Assembly (NCBI GenBank): GCA_963676725.1
Contig: OY781463.1
Span: 930,001-994,000 of the forward strand
Length of the DNA: 64,000 nucleotides
Direction of reading: 5' to 3'
Source of the DNA: G963662905 sp963676725
GTDB taxonomy: Bacteria > Bacteroidota > Bacteroidia > Bacteroidales > WRLA01
Below, piece after piece: positions 9,419 through 17,326 of the stretch. A model generated the notes under the pieces. The model did not search any database. It saw only the letters and a program-made list of their open reading frames with translations, and was not told the origin of the DNA. Positions within the stretch are counted from its first letter, which is position 1. Each line of letters opens with the position of its first letter. Position numbers and translations under genes: made by a program.

Positions 9419-9448
9419 CAAAGATAGTTTTTTTTGTAATTCACCAAA
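9419..9448 (-). promoter_or_regulatory. trpB promoter, Bacteroidota consensus
   Basis: On the minus strand TTTG (9448-9445) is followed after 18 bp by TATCTTTG (9426-9419), an exact match to the Bacteroidota primary sigma consensus TTTG / TAnnTTTG. Predicted transcription start is near 9410, about 10-20 nt before the leader peptide start. Confidence 0.8.
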
Positions 9449-9480
9449 ATAAATTTTTTCAATCCGTTGCCGTCAAAACA

Positions 9481-9684
9481 TTATTTTATTCTTTTTTTCA
9501 AGCAATCCGGACAAAGGCAACTATCGTATTTCTCACGGATACGAGCCAATTCTTCATCCGGTATATCGTAAGAAAAGCACCAGCATTTTCCTGAAGTGGA
9601 GCAATGGAATTTTGCGCCACATTCAGGACAAGTGCTTTCTTCTTTGGAAACTTCCTGCAAGTTTTTTTTATTTGCTTCCATCAT
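9481..9684 (-). CDS. Cysteine-rich CWC family protein
   Basis: 67 residues with C-x2-C (STCPECGAKF), CSTSGKCWCF and CLCPDC motifs, matching the small cysteine-rich CWC family, presumed zinc-binding and of unknown function. The start overlaps the 3' end of folB by 17 bp, so it is the last gene of the gltX-folB transcript. The family is small and widespread; its location after folB gives no specific clue to its role. Confidence 0.8.
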   Translation of the reverse strand: MMEANKKNLQEVSKEESTCPECGAKFHCSTSGKCWCFSYDIPDEELARIREKYDSCLCPDCLKKRIK

Positions 9685-10024
9685 TATCTAATTGAATACT
9701 AACGCTATGCATTTTTCCTCCCAAAGGTGGGTTTAATTTGCATATTTCCAGTTCAATCAATCCTATTTGAGGAAAATTATTTTCAATGCTGTTGATAATG
9801 CGGCGTCCGACATGTTCCAAAAGATTCGAACTAATCTCCATTTCCTTTTTTACTAGCTGATAAACTTCCTGGTAATCAATAGTTTCTTCCAGGTTATCGG
9901 AGATTTCTGCTTTTGAAGTATCGTATTCCATGCTGAGGTCAACAAGGAAATGCGTGCCCACAATTCGTTCTTCTGCGAAACATCCGTGATGGGCAAAAAA
10001 TTCCATGCCATTTATTGAAATCAT
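9668..10024 (-). CDS. folB: Dihydroneopterin aldolase
   Basis: 118 residues, the usual size. It cleaves 7,8-dihydroneopterin to 6-hydroxymethyl-dihydropterin and glycolaldehyde in folate synthesis. Visible family motifs are the opening ISINGMEFFAHHGCFAEER, the central TIDYQEVYQLV with its conserved Tyr, and the C-terminal ELEICKLNPPLGG. The start lies 4 bp after the gltX stop, and the 3' end overlaps the CWC gene. No other folate genes are nearby. Confidence 0.95.
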   Translation of the reverse strand: MISINGMEFFAHHGCFAEERIVGTHFLVDLSMEYDTSKAEISDNLEETIDYQEVYQLVKKEMEISSNLLEHVGRRIINSIENNFPQIGLIELEICKLNPPLGGKMHSVSIQLDNDGSK

Positions 10025-10028
10025 GCTG

Positions 10029-11546
10029 TTATTTTTTAATATGTGTTGCAGCCCTGTTCATTCGGGCAATACAATTTTCTTTGCCAATTAATTCCGCAAT
10101 CAGAGCAAGATCAGGCCCCATACTGCTGCCAACAAGAGCCAAACGAATCGCATTCATCATTTGACCCATCGAGAGTTCTTTTTCTTGAATAAAAGCACTC
10201 ATGCGTTCTTTTATTGGCTCTGCTTTCCAGTCACTTAGATCTTTAAGTAGTTCTGCGAGTGCTGCTATATGTTCGCTGGTATTTTCTTTCCAGCGCTTTT
10301 TCGCCACTTTTGCATCATACTCCTGAGGTGCTTCGAAAAAGAAAAAGGTTTGATCCCAAAAATCATGAATAAATACTAGACGTTCCTTAATAAGTGCAAC
10401 AAGTGTTTCCACATAATCCAGTGATGCATCAATTCCTTTTGCTTTCAGGAGCTTGCTACACTCAATAGCGAGTTCATTCTCTGATTTTAAACGGATAAAT
10501 TGCTGATTAAACCATTTGGCTTTATCAGGGTTAAATTTGGCTCCTGATTTTACAACACGATGAATATCAAAGCTTTCAATCAGTTGCTCCATGCTAAATA
10601 TTTCCTGCTCTGTTCCGGGGTTCCATCCCAAAAGTGCCAGCATATTAATAAAGGCTTCGGGTAGATAACCTTCTTCACGGTATCCCGTTGATGTTTCGCC
10701 GCTTTTTGGGTCAGTCCAGGCCAATGGAAAAACAGGGAAACCCAGTTTATCGCCATCGCGTTTGCTGAGTTTGCCTTTTCCCACAGGCTTTAAAATAACC
10801 GGAAGGTGGGCAAAAAGAGGTTTCTCCCATCCAAATGCTTCATATAGAAGGATGTGCAAAGGAGCACTCGGAAGCCATTCTTCGCCACGGATCACATGGG
10901 AAATTTCCATCAAATGGTCATCAACGATATTGGCAAGATGGTAGGTTGGAAGGCCATCGGATTTAAATAATACTTTATCATCTAAGCTTGAGGAGTGTAC
11001 TTTTACATCGCCACGAATCATATCGTTAAAGAAAACGTATTGATCCATAGGGATTTTAAAACGAATCACATAGGCAGTGCCGTTTTGAATAAGTTCTTCG
11101 CTTTCTTCTTTAGTCAGGCTTAAGCTGTTGCGCAATTGCATGCGGCTCTTGCTATCATAGATAAAAGTTGTTTTTTCTTCTTCATGTTTTTTGCGCAGGG
11201 CATCAAGTTCTTCGGGCGTATCGAAAGCATAATATGCCATGCCTTTATCGAGAAGGATTTGGATGTATTTCCTGTAGATATCGCTGCGTTCTGATTGTTT
11301 GTATGGTCCAAAATCGCCACCTACATGCACGCCTTCATCGAAAGTGATTCCGCACCAATCGAAAGAACGGACGATATAATCTTCTGCTCCTTCCACAAAA
11401 CGTGTTTGATCAGTATCCTCTATACGAAGGATCATTTTGCCGCCTAAATGACGGGCAAATAAATAGTTATATAATGCTGTGCGCACACCACCCATATGGA
11501 GCGGGCCTGTTGGACTTGGAGCGAAACGTACTCTGATATTGCTCAT
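10029..11546 (-). CDS. gltX: Glutamyl-tRNA synthetase
   Basis: 505 residues from ATG at 11546. It charges tRNA-Glu with glutamate. Class I signatures are present: the HIGH-equivalent HMGG at 17-20 in FAPSPTGPLHMGGVRTALYN and the KMSKS-equivalent GKLSKRDGDK. An upstream in-frame ATG at 11684 would add 46 residues unlike any synthetase N-terminus and run through the likely promoter, so 11546 is chosen. A TATCTTTG -7 element lies 25 nt upstream. It is the first gene of the gltX-folB-CWC operon, with only 4 bp to folB. Confidence 0.97.
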   Translation of the reverse strand: MSNIRVRFAPSPTGPLHMGGVRTALYNYLFARHLGGKMILRIEDTDQTRFVEGAEDYIVRSFDWCGITFDEGVHVGGDFGPYKQSERSDIYRKYIQILLDKGMAYYAFDTPEELDALRKKHEEEKTTFIYDSKSRMQLRNSLSLTKEESEELIQNGTAYVIRFKIPMDQYVFFNDMIRGDVKVHSSSLDDKVLFKSDGLPTYHLANIVDDHLMEISHVIRGEEWLPSAPLHILLYEAFGWEKPLFAHLPVILKPVGKGKLSKRDGDKLGFPVFPLAWTDPKSGETSTGYREEGYLPEAFINMLALLGWNPGTEQEIFSMEQLIESFDIHRVVKSGAKFNPDKAKWFNQQFIRLKSENELAIECSKLLKAKGIDASLDYVETLVALIKERLVFIHDFWDQTFFFFEAPQEYDAKVAKKRWKENTSEHIAALAELLKDLSDWKAEPIKERMSAFIQEKELSMGQMMNAIRLALVGSSMGPDLALIAELIGKENCIARMNRAATHIKK

Positions 11547-11571
11547 TCTTGTATGTCTAAAGTTTATTGGG

Positions 11572-11579
11572 CAAAGATA
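11572..11579 (-). promoter_or_regulatory. Probable -7 element of the gltX operon
   Basis: The minus strand reads TATCTTTG, an exact TAnnTTTG match, 25 nt before the gltX ATG. No TTTG is visible at the expected -33 position, so only the -7 half is supported. Confidence 0.5.
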
Positions 11580-11733
11580 ATAAAACCTGAGAAGCGGCAT
11601 CTCCGGGAGGGATGAAGTTATGGAAAAGTGGTGGCAGGAATTAATGCATATTGATTGGCGCGGTTTGACCGAAATTACTGGCATCGTCTGAGCGAAATAG
11701 CCATCCTATTTATTGTAGTCCTATTTTAGTCTT

Positions 11734-12531
11734 TTAACTTCCAATTTTTCCATATCTCTGATAGTCTGAAAAATATAGAACGATTTTTTTATTATTGTTG
11801 AAATATGGATAATATAATTCATAATTTCCATTTTTTGCATTAAATTTTATTTCGTCATAATCAGTCTCAAAGACTTTATTCAAATAATCTCTTTCAGATA
11901 TTGTAGTCTCATAAATAAAATCTAGTTTCTTAGGTTGAATTGTATCATTTTGATTATGGTTGTAGTTATTAAAAGCAAGAAATAGGTTGGAATTATCAAT
12001 AGAGTCTCTTACTATAACTGAAACCCGTGGGAAATACTTGTCTGTTTTAGATAAGATTTTCAAAATGTCTGCTGTTTTAATAATCCATTTTTTTTCAAAA
12101 CTATAATCTACGAGAATGTCTGCTTTGTTGGAATTGTCCTGAATTATTGATTTTGCAGATCGTACTAATAGTTTTTCCTTCTTTTTTGAAGTCAGATAAT
12201 CACCACCAAACAAAAGTCCAAGAATAAGAGGGAAACTTATTATTACTGCCAACAGTCTAATTTTTGAGGTTTTGGTTTTCAGCAAGTCATTATCATTATT
12301 ATGTTTCTGTGCAATTCTTGTTAAATTGAACATTATATTAATAATTAAGGCGCCAAACATTAAAGCTAATATTCCAAAAATGCTCAAATAAAATGTTTCG
12401 GTAATATTTTCTCTAAATACTTTTAGTCCAAATACTTCTACGGTCATAAAAACGAATACCCAATAAATAAGAAGTATTATTGAAATTATTCCGATTATAT
12501 TACTAATTCGTACTAATGTTTTTGGATTCAT
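11734..12531 (-). CDS. Hypothetical membrane protein
   Basis: 265 residues; family not recognised. Three hydrophobic segments fall at about 12-34 (IIGIISIILLIYWVFVFMTV), 46-70 (FYLSIFGILALMFGALII) and 92-112 (LLAVIISFPLILGLLFGGDYL). A soluble C-terminal half follows, rich in Asn, Asp and Lys, with no recognisable motif. The sequence looks more AT-rich than neighbouring housekeeping genes. It is flanked by long non-coding junctions and by other unrelated genes, as expected of an accessory or transferred gene. No function can be assigned. Confidence 0.7.
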   Translation of the reverse strand: MNPKTLVRISNIIGIISIILLIYWVFVFMTVEVFGLKVFRENITETFYLSIFGILALMFGALIINIMFNLTRIAQKHNNDNDLLKTKTSKIRLLAVIISFPLILGLLFGGDYLTSKKKEKLLVRSAKSIIQDNSNKADILVDYSFEKKWIIKTADILKILSKTDKYFPRVSVIVRDSIDNSNLFLAFNNYNHNQNDTIQPKKLDFIYETTISERDYLNKVFETDYDEIKFNAKNGNYELYYPYFNNNKKIVLYFSDYQRYGKIGS

Positions 12532-12775
12532 GATTTGTCTCTTTTAAAATTCTTGCGAACGTTTTGCAGCTATGGCACGTGCCCATTCACTAATTAAATT
12601 TATTACATATTTTTAATTTGATTTTATCGGTCTTTTGTATAACGAGCAGCATATACTTTTGTTGCATTTTCTGAAGACGAATCTCTCTGGCAACAACGAT
12701 TAATATTTGAAATTAATATTTTTATTTTCATAATGTAGCCCGAGATAAAATATATGCAGTAAGTGTACTTGCATT
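12532..12775. other. Non-coding junction with cassette-like motif
   Basis: 244 bp without a gene, between the hypothetical membrane protein and the DUF4143 ATPase. It contains the palindrome GGCACGTGCC near 12575. On the minus strand it also has TATATGCTGCTCGTTAT near 12640-12660, resembling TATATGCAGTAGTTAT at the junction upstream of the aminotransferase. This may be a recombination-site remnant; no promoter or terminator is clear. Confidence 0.4.
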
Positions 12776-13891
12776 TTAAATCTTTATAAAATCTCTAAAG
12801 TTATTCCTGTCAATTACTAGTCCTTGAGCCTTATAAGTTTCTATAAAGTTCTGAGGAAATTTTGTCTTCTTGCTTTTCCATTTAAATTCAAATCCAACAA
12901 TTTGCCCATTTTTTTCTTCTACAAAATCAATTTCCTGCTGTTGTTTTGTTCTCCAAAAATACATTTTAGCAAAAGTGTCTTTATAAAGATTTTGCTTTCT
13001 TCTTTCTGACACCAAAAAGTTCTCCCATAAAGCTCCTTTGTCTACTCTCAAATCCAATTGGCTGAAATTACCAATAATCATATTTCTGATTCCATTGTCA
13101 TAGAAATAAATTTTTCTGTTCTGCTTTATTTCATTTCTTATGTTTCGGCTAAAACTATTCAGTCTAAAAATGATATACCCCTTTTCGAGAATATCGATAT
13201 ATTTTTGAACTGTAATTTTATTAATTCCAATCAGCCCGGATAATTCATTGTAATTTACTTCACTGCCCAATTGCAAAGCCAATGCCTGCAATAATTTTTC
13301 AAGTACTTCTGGTTTTCTAATGTCAGAAAACGCTAAAATATCACGATATAAATAGCTATTTACAAGGTTCTTTAAGGTCTCTCGTTCTTTGCCTTGATTA
13401 TTAATAACCTCGGGATAAAGTCCATAAAGCAATCTGTTTTCTATTTGCTGTTCAGATTTTATAAATCCGATTTTATCTTCGTATTCTTCCCAAGAAATAG
13501 GGAATAATTCATATTCCCATTTTCGACCTGTCAAAGGCTCATTCAGTTCGTTTCCTAAATCAAATGATGAAGAACCACTTACAAAAATCTGAACTTTTTT
13601 GAATTGGTCAGTGATGATTTTTAAAGTCAAACCGATGTCTGGTATTCTCTGAGCCTCGTCCAGAAATATATATTTATATTCCCCGATAAATGTTCTAATC
13701 TGTTCTGTTGTTGGGTTTTGCAAAAGACTTCTTGTTGAAGGGTCGTCAGCATCAAGGAACAAATAGTCCTTGTCTTTTAGTATTTCTTTTAACAAGGTCG
13801 TTTTTCCAACTTGTCGTGCACCAACAACAACTATGGCTTTTCCTCCCTTAATCTTCTCTTTAATTGTGTTTTCTATTGTTCTGTCAAACAT
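12776..13891 (-). CDS. ATP-binding protein, AAA with DUF4143
   Basis: 371 residues. A P-loop GARQVGKT (24-31) opens an AAA-type ATPase domain with Walker B region YKYIFLDEAQR. A DUF4143-type C-terminal half follows (GALWENFLVSERRKQNLYK, then the nuclease-like FWRTKQQQEIDFVEEKNGQ). This large family of stand-alone ATPases is common in variable genome regions of bacteria and archaea, and its biological role is not established. A TACCTTTG -7-like element lies at 13908-13901, almost at the start codon. Low GC and flanking junction sequences suggest horizontal acquisition. Confidence 0.88.
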   Translation of the reverse strand: MFDRTIENTIKEKIKGGKAIVVVGARQVGKTTLLKEILKDKDYLFLDADDPSTRSLLQNPTTEQIRTFIGEYKYIFLDEAQRIPDIGLTLKIITDQFKKVQIFVSGSSSFDLGNELNEPLTGRKWEYELFPISWEEYEDKIGFIKSEQQIENRLLYGLYPEVINNQGKERETLKNLVNSYLYRDILAFSDIRKPEVLEKLLQALALQLGSEVNYNELSGLIGINKITVQKYIDILEKGYIIFRLNSFSRNIRNEIKQNRKIYFYDNGIRNMIIGNFSQLDLRVDKGALWENFLVSERRKQNLYKDTFAKMYFWRTKQQQEIDFVEEKNGQIVGFEFKWKSKKTKFPQNFIETYKAQGLVIDRNNFRDFIKI

Positions 13892-14118
13892 TTTTTATTT
13901 CAAAGGTACAATAAAATTATCATAATGACGAATAGTTATGCTTATTAGTCATTAAAGTGTCGTGATGTAGCTTCCTTTGCTTGTGCACGTATTGTATTTG
14001 CGAACCCCCAATTGCCAATAGTTCAACTTTATATGAACAATTGATTTCCCAGAATAAATTGTACACCGGTTTCGTTCAACACAAAACACATATTCCGGCT
14101 TAGGCCGAAAAACGATGC
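13892..14118. other. Non-coding junction with repeat shared with 15275-15325
   Basis: 227 bp without a gene. On the minus strand TATTGGCAATTGGGG followed by TACGTGCACAAGCAA (about 13990-14020) aligns, with one 2-nt gap, to the junction upstream of the aminotransferase (TATTGGTAATTGGGG ... GGGCAAGCAA). The segment next to the aminotransferase stop has inverted CGGCCTAAGCCG (near 14100), a short hairpin without a T-run. Confidence 0.45.
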
Positions 14119-15246
14119 TTAATTGTTATGGGCTGGCATTATTGTTTTTAAGTATTTGTCAAGCCTATCTAAAACTTCAGGAATATTGCTTCTTCCAAAA
14201 CCTACTCTTATATATTTCCCAGGATATTCATACATTTCAGAAGGAAGAGTCATTATTCCAGTTTTCTCAACTAATTGGTTGCTGAATTCTAAGGTTGAAT
14301 TCTCAATGTTTAACTTGACAAATGAAGTCGAACCAGCTTTCGGGGGAATAAATGAAGATATAATATGGTGTTTTGCAACAAACTCACTAAATAGCAATAT
14401 ATTTTCTCTAATTTTTTTTAAATTTTGAGGAAGAAATTTGTCAATATGGTTCAGGGCTATTATGGATAGAATTTCACTTGGTGCACTATTACAAATGCTA
14501 AGATAGTCTTTGAAAGCAACAACTTTACGAAGAAAATCTGTGTCATGAGTGACTAGCCAGCCAGTTCTCAGACCTGCTAGTCCGAAAGTTTTTGATGTGC
14601 CCCATAGACTAATTCCCTTTTCGTAAATATCAGAAATTGGAGGTAATTCCTCGATGTCCTTAATAATAAGTTTGTGATACATTTCATCTGAAAATATAAA
14701 CACATCATGTTTCTTTGCAATTCTTACTATTTCATCTAACTGGGTTTTTGTCAGATAACTGCCAGTTGGATTATGGGGGAAATTCAAGATGATTAGTTTT
14801 GTGTTTTTCCTAATCAAATTTTCTAAATCCTCTGTATTAAATTCCCATTTTTCCGAGTTTGGTTTCCAGAATGAAAGTTCGCAATTGATAGACTTTACGA
14901 CTTCGGATAAAGACTGATAGCATGGTGAAACTGTAATAACATGGTCTTTTGAATTTAATAACACATTCATACAAATGAAATTAAGTTCTCCAGGAGATGC
15001 AACAACTACATTTTCAATTGTTTTAATTTTATAATATTGAAGTATTGCCTCTCTTAAAAGTGGATTTCCTTCACTTTCGGTATATCCTAGTTTTATCCCT
15101 TCCCATAAATCTATTTCATCTCTAGATGCATTCTCCAGAAGATATTTCAATTCATAACCATCACAGTCAGAACTGGAAAGTAGATATTTTGCTGTAAATT
15201 CGTGCTTAGCAAAATATCGTTCTAGTTTGAAATTATTTATTTTCAT
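14119..15246 (-). CDS. PLP-dependent aminotransferase, class I/II fold
   Basis: 375 residues. Fold-type I signatures are visible: LNFPHNPTG with the cofactor-contacting N159, FSDEMYH with D187, SKTFGLAGLRTGWL with the Schiff-base lysine K219, and RVGFGR near the C-terminus with the substrate-carboxylate arginine. It transfers an amino group between an amino acid and a 2-oxo acid; the substrate cannot be told from the sequence. It stands alone, with no pathway partner nearby, in the AT-rich segment 11.7-15.5 kb. Both flanks carry similar non-coding sequence, suggesting a single-gene cassette or transfer. Confidence 0.9.
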   Translation of the reverse strand: MKINNFKLERYFAKHEFTAKYLLSSSDCDGYELKYLLENASRDEIDLWEGIKLGYTESEGNPLLREAILQYYKIKTIENVVVASPGELNFICMNVLLNSKDHVITVSPCYQSLSEVVKSINCELSFWKPNSEKWEFNTEDLENLIRKNTKLIILNFPHNPTGSYLTKTQLDEIVRIAKKHDVFIFSDEMYHKLIIKDIEELPPISDIYEKGISLWGTSKTFGLAGLRTGWLVTHDTDFLRKVVAFKDYLSICNSAPSEILSIIALNHIDKFLPQNLKKIRENILLFSEFVAKHHIISSFIPPKAGSTSFVKLNIENSTLEFSNQLVEKTGIMTLPSEMYEYPGKYIRVGFGRSNIPEVLDRLDKYLKTIMPAHNN

Positions 15247-15274
15247 TACTTTCTTTTTTGCTGTTGGTTAGGTT

Positions 15275-15325
15275 GCTTGCCCATAACTACTGCATATAAG
15301 ACACCCCAATTACCAATATATCCGC
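15275..15325 (-). repeat. Cassette-like junction repeat upstream of the aminotransferase
   Basis: The minus strand reads TATTGGTAATTGGGG, then TATATGCAGTAGTTATGGGC, then AAGCAA. Related copies occur at 13990-14020 and (second half only) at 12640-12660. The three copies bound unrelated genes. This is an imperfect match seen by eye; no integrase is present in the window. Further upstream, TATATTTG at 15428-15421 could be a -7 element for the aminotransferase. Confidence 0.4.
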
Positions 15326-15567
15326 TTTGTGAGAAGGTGTTTTTTTCTTCTAATATATTATCAATCAGTGTAATAAATATTATGCTTTGAGGTTTCGTCT
15401 TGCAAGCTTCTGTCTCCATACAAATATAGATATTATAATTTATAATATGAATAGTTTTGAAGTACAATTGTAAAAAATCATTCTCCATTTTTTATGTCGA
15501 AAGGCTTTATTGTTTTTGTGAATGGAATTTTCCCAAATATCAGCAAATAGAAAGCCAATAAAAATGC

Positions 15568-16101
15568 TTATGCCATTGATTTGAGTGGATTTGTCGTTTT
15601 CCTTGTGCTTACTTGCCGTCTTCTGGCGCGTTTCACAAGTGCACGTTCAATCAGGGTTTCAAGTGGTTTAATCAGAATTGCAATAAATCCTTTAAACAAG
15701 AGGCTGATTAACATAGCATTACGTGCAAAATGAAGGCTCGCGTAACTTTCAATCTGTGGCTCAACAAATGCTTCGGTAATAATAAAGAGGGCAATGGCGA
15801 AAATCAGGACAATATAGGTTGCCTTTTTCCCCATACGTGCTTTCAGTAAATCATCAATAGTGCGCTGAAGTTCTTCGTTTTTGTCGTTGAGTTTGTCGTT
15901 TGTAAGATTCAATTTTCCCTGCAAACGGTCGCTGATGCGCGTAATTATTTTTGTCTGGTCGAGCAATTCTTCATAATTAGCGATCAGACGTTTTAGTTCA
16001 TCAGATGCTTCATCACGACTGAAATTGCCCTGCTCCAGGAATTCTTTGCTTTGTTTTAAGCTTTCCAGTTCTTTTTGGTAAATGGTAACGCGCCTAGTCA
16101 C
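15568..16101 (-). CDS. Coiled-coil membrane protein of the SiaB/SiaC unit
   Basis: 177 residues, with a GTG start that overlaps the last base of the siaC stop. Residues 1-90 are charged and predicted coiled coil (YQKELESLKQSKEFLEQGN; LNDKNEELQRTIDDLLKAR). One strong membrane segment, YIVLIFAIALFIITEAFV, follows, then a hydrophobic stretch (AMLISLLFKGFIAILI) and a basic tail (RALVKRARRRQ). No enzyme motif is visible. Its fixed position after siaB-siaC suggests it is the membrane partner or output of that switch, taking the place SiaD holds in Pseudomonas. That role is an inference. Confidence 0.75.
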   Translation of the reverse strand: MTRRVTIYQKELESLKQSKEFLEQGNFSRDEASDELKRLIANYEELLDQTKIITRISDRLQGKLNLTNDKLNDKNEELQRTIDDLLKARMGKKATYIVLIFAIALFIITEAFVEPQIESYASLHFARNAMLISLLFKGFIAILIKPLETLIERALVKRARRRQVSTRKTTNPLKSMA

Positions 16102-16490
16102 TACTCGTCTTCCTCAATCATTTTTAAGTCAAAAGGCAATTCTGTAACATCTTCATAGTCCTCGCCTGTTTCCATCATTTCTTCATCATCTTCATCATAA
16201 TACCATTCAACGAGTATTTCTTTGCTTTTGATGTCTTTAATGGGACGGAGTTTTTTAAAGATTTCGAGTATAAATTTTGAGGAGCTCGTATTGAAGTACT
16301 CCAGATAGACTTTCACTAGGGTTTTATCCGCAGGATTTTCCACGTATTTTTCAATCCATTCAATAACGGGATTATAGAATTCGAATGTATTTTCCGGAAT
16401 GGAACGGCCACCGATTTCAAAAACACCTGTTTTGCTGTTGAATTGAATTTCCGGTGTTTGTTTTGTTTTGGTTATTTTCAGCTCTTCCAT
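16101..16490 (-). CDS. siaC: SiaC-like regulatory phosphoprotein (DUF1987)
   Basis: 129 residues. It matches the DUF1987/SiaC family, including the motif YFNTSSSK with the threonine at position 68. In Pseudomonas aeruginosa the equivalent threonine of SiaC is phosphorylated by SiaB and dephosphorylated by the PP2C SiaA, and unphosphorylated SiaC activates the diguanylate cyclase SiaD. The C-terminus here is an acidic tail (YDEDDEEMMETGEDYED). It starts 4 bp after siaB and overlaps the coiled-coil membrane gene by one base. No siaD-type GGDEF gene is present, so its target must differ or lie elsewhere. Confidence 0.85.
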   Translation of the reverse strand: MEELKITKTKQTPEIQFNSKTGVFEIGGRSIPENTFEFYNPVIEWIEKYVENPADKTLVKVYLEYFNTSSSKFILEIFKKLRPIKDIKSKEILVEWYYDEDDEEMMETGEDYEDVTELPFDLKMIEEDE

Positions 16491-16494
16491 ATCG

Positions 16495-17046
16495 TTAATT
16501 CTTTTTAACTTTCACTTTAAAATCGAAGAAGGAAATATGATCATCGAGGCGGGTAAAGCTGTATTCCAGTTTTTCACCGGATTTTCTGGCAATATCGATC
16601 ATGCCCAAACTTGCTCCCCCTTTATCCGAAATCGTATTATTGTTCAGAATTTCTTTATAGTAATCGCGCAGCTCATCTTTGCTCATTCCATTAATTTTAT
16701 CCAAACGGGTTTTTAAGGTATTGATATTTTCGTTCTGGATATAATTTCCGGTTTGGATGTAGTAGTAATCGTCTTCATGCCATATAAGCAATAAAGCAGA
16801 TTTAGAATCACCAAGAAAGTCTTTTTCGCCGTGCACCCGAAAATCTTCAGTATGATGGTAGAGGTTCTGAAGGCCTTCTACCAGAATATTGTAGATTTTC
16901 TTTTTCACACTATTTTTTTCGTTATCAAGCTTATCTTCAGCCATCTGAAGTACTCTTGAAATAATATCTGAGGTGATTTCCCCTTTGAAAGACATAATAA
17001 TATTGTCTTTCTCCATGATGTTGAAAATACTATACGCATCAACCAT
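16495..17046 (-). CDS. siaB: SiaB-like protein kinase
   Basis: 183 residues, typical of the SiaB family (DUF6272), which has a histidine-kinase-type ATPase fold but phosphorylates SiaC on Thr. The N-box-like EGLQNLYHHTED and the later glycine-rich GGASLGMIDIARKSG (lid and G-box) support the ATP site. The start at 17046 gives the usual N-terminus with ESYSIF-like MVDAYSIFNIMEKD. It opens a three-gene unit with siaC and a membrane protein. A TATATTTG -7-like element lies 25 nt upstream, suggesting its own promoter distinct from the PP2C gene 280 bp away. Confidence 0.85.
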   Translation of the reverse strand: MVDAYSIFNIMEKDNIIMSFKGEITSDIISRVLQMAEDKLDNEKNSVKKKIYNILVEGLQNLYHHTEDFRVHGEKDFLGDSKSALLLIWHEDDYYYIQTGNYIQNENINTLKTRLDKINGMSKDELRDYYKEILNNNTISDKGGASLGMIDIARKSGEKLEYSFTRLDDHISFFDFKVKVKKN

Positions 17047-17070
17047 TCTGAACAGATTTAGTTGTTACAA

Positions 17071-17078
17071 CAAATATA
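17071..17078 (-). promoter_or_regulatory. Possible -7 element for the siaB operon
   Basis: The minus strand reads TATATTTG (TAnnTTTG) in the 280-bp gap between the PP2C gene and siaB. No TTTG is seen at -33. The rest of the gap (17079-17326) shows no ORF and no clear terminator. Confidence 0.4.
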
Positions 17079-17326
17079 AGAAAAATCTTGATATTCATTG
17101 ATATTTCGTTAAAAGCTTGCATTTCTTCACTTTACGTGTTTTTTTTAAAAAAGTTGCATTTGTATTTTGGGCTTTTTGAAGCTATTGGTATTTATTTAAT
17201 TAAAAATTAATCCTTCATTTGCCTTGAGCAATTATAATTTGAAATTATGATCGCAACGAAATTAGGAAACCAAGCCCTTCTGCTGTTCAGTTTAATCGGT
17301 GGGATAAACAAGCAAAAAACACCAAT

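Noticed and set aside
11547..11684. Upstream start giving gltX 46 extra residues
   Set aside because: The extension lacks synthetase sequence and covers the likely -7 element; the family N-terminus starts at 11546.
15246..15488. 80-codon ORF just upstream of the aminotransferase
   Set aside because: No recognisable motif, biased composition, and its end is formed by the junction repeat. Probably chance, although a small real gene cannot be excluded.
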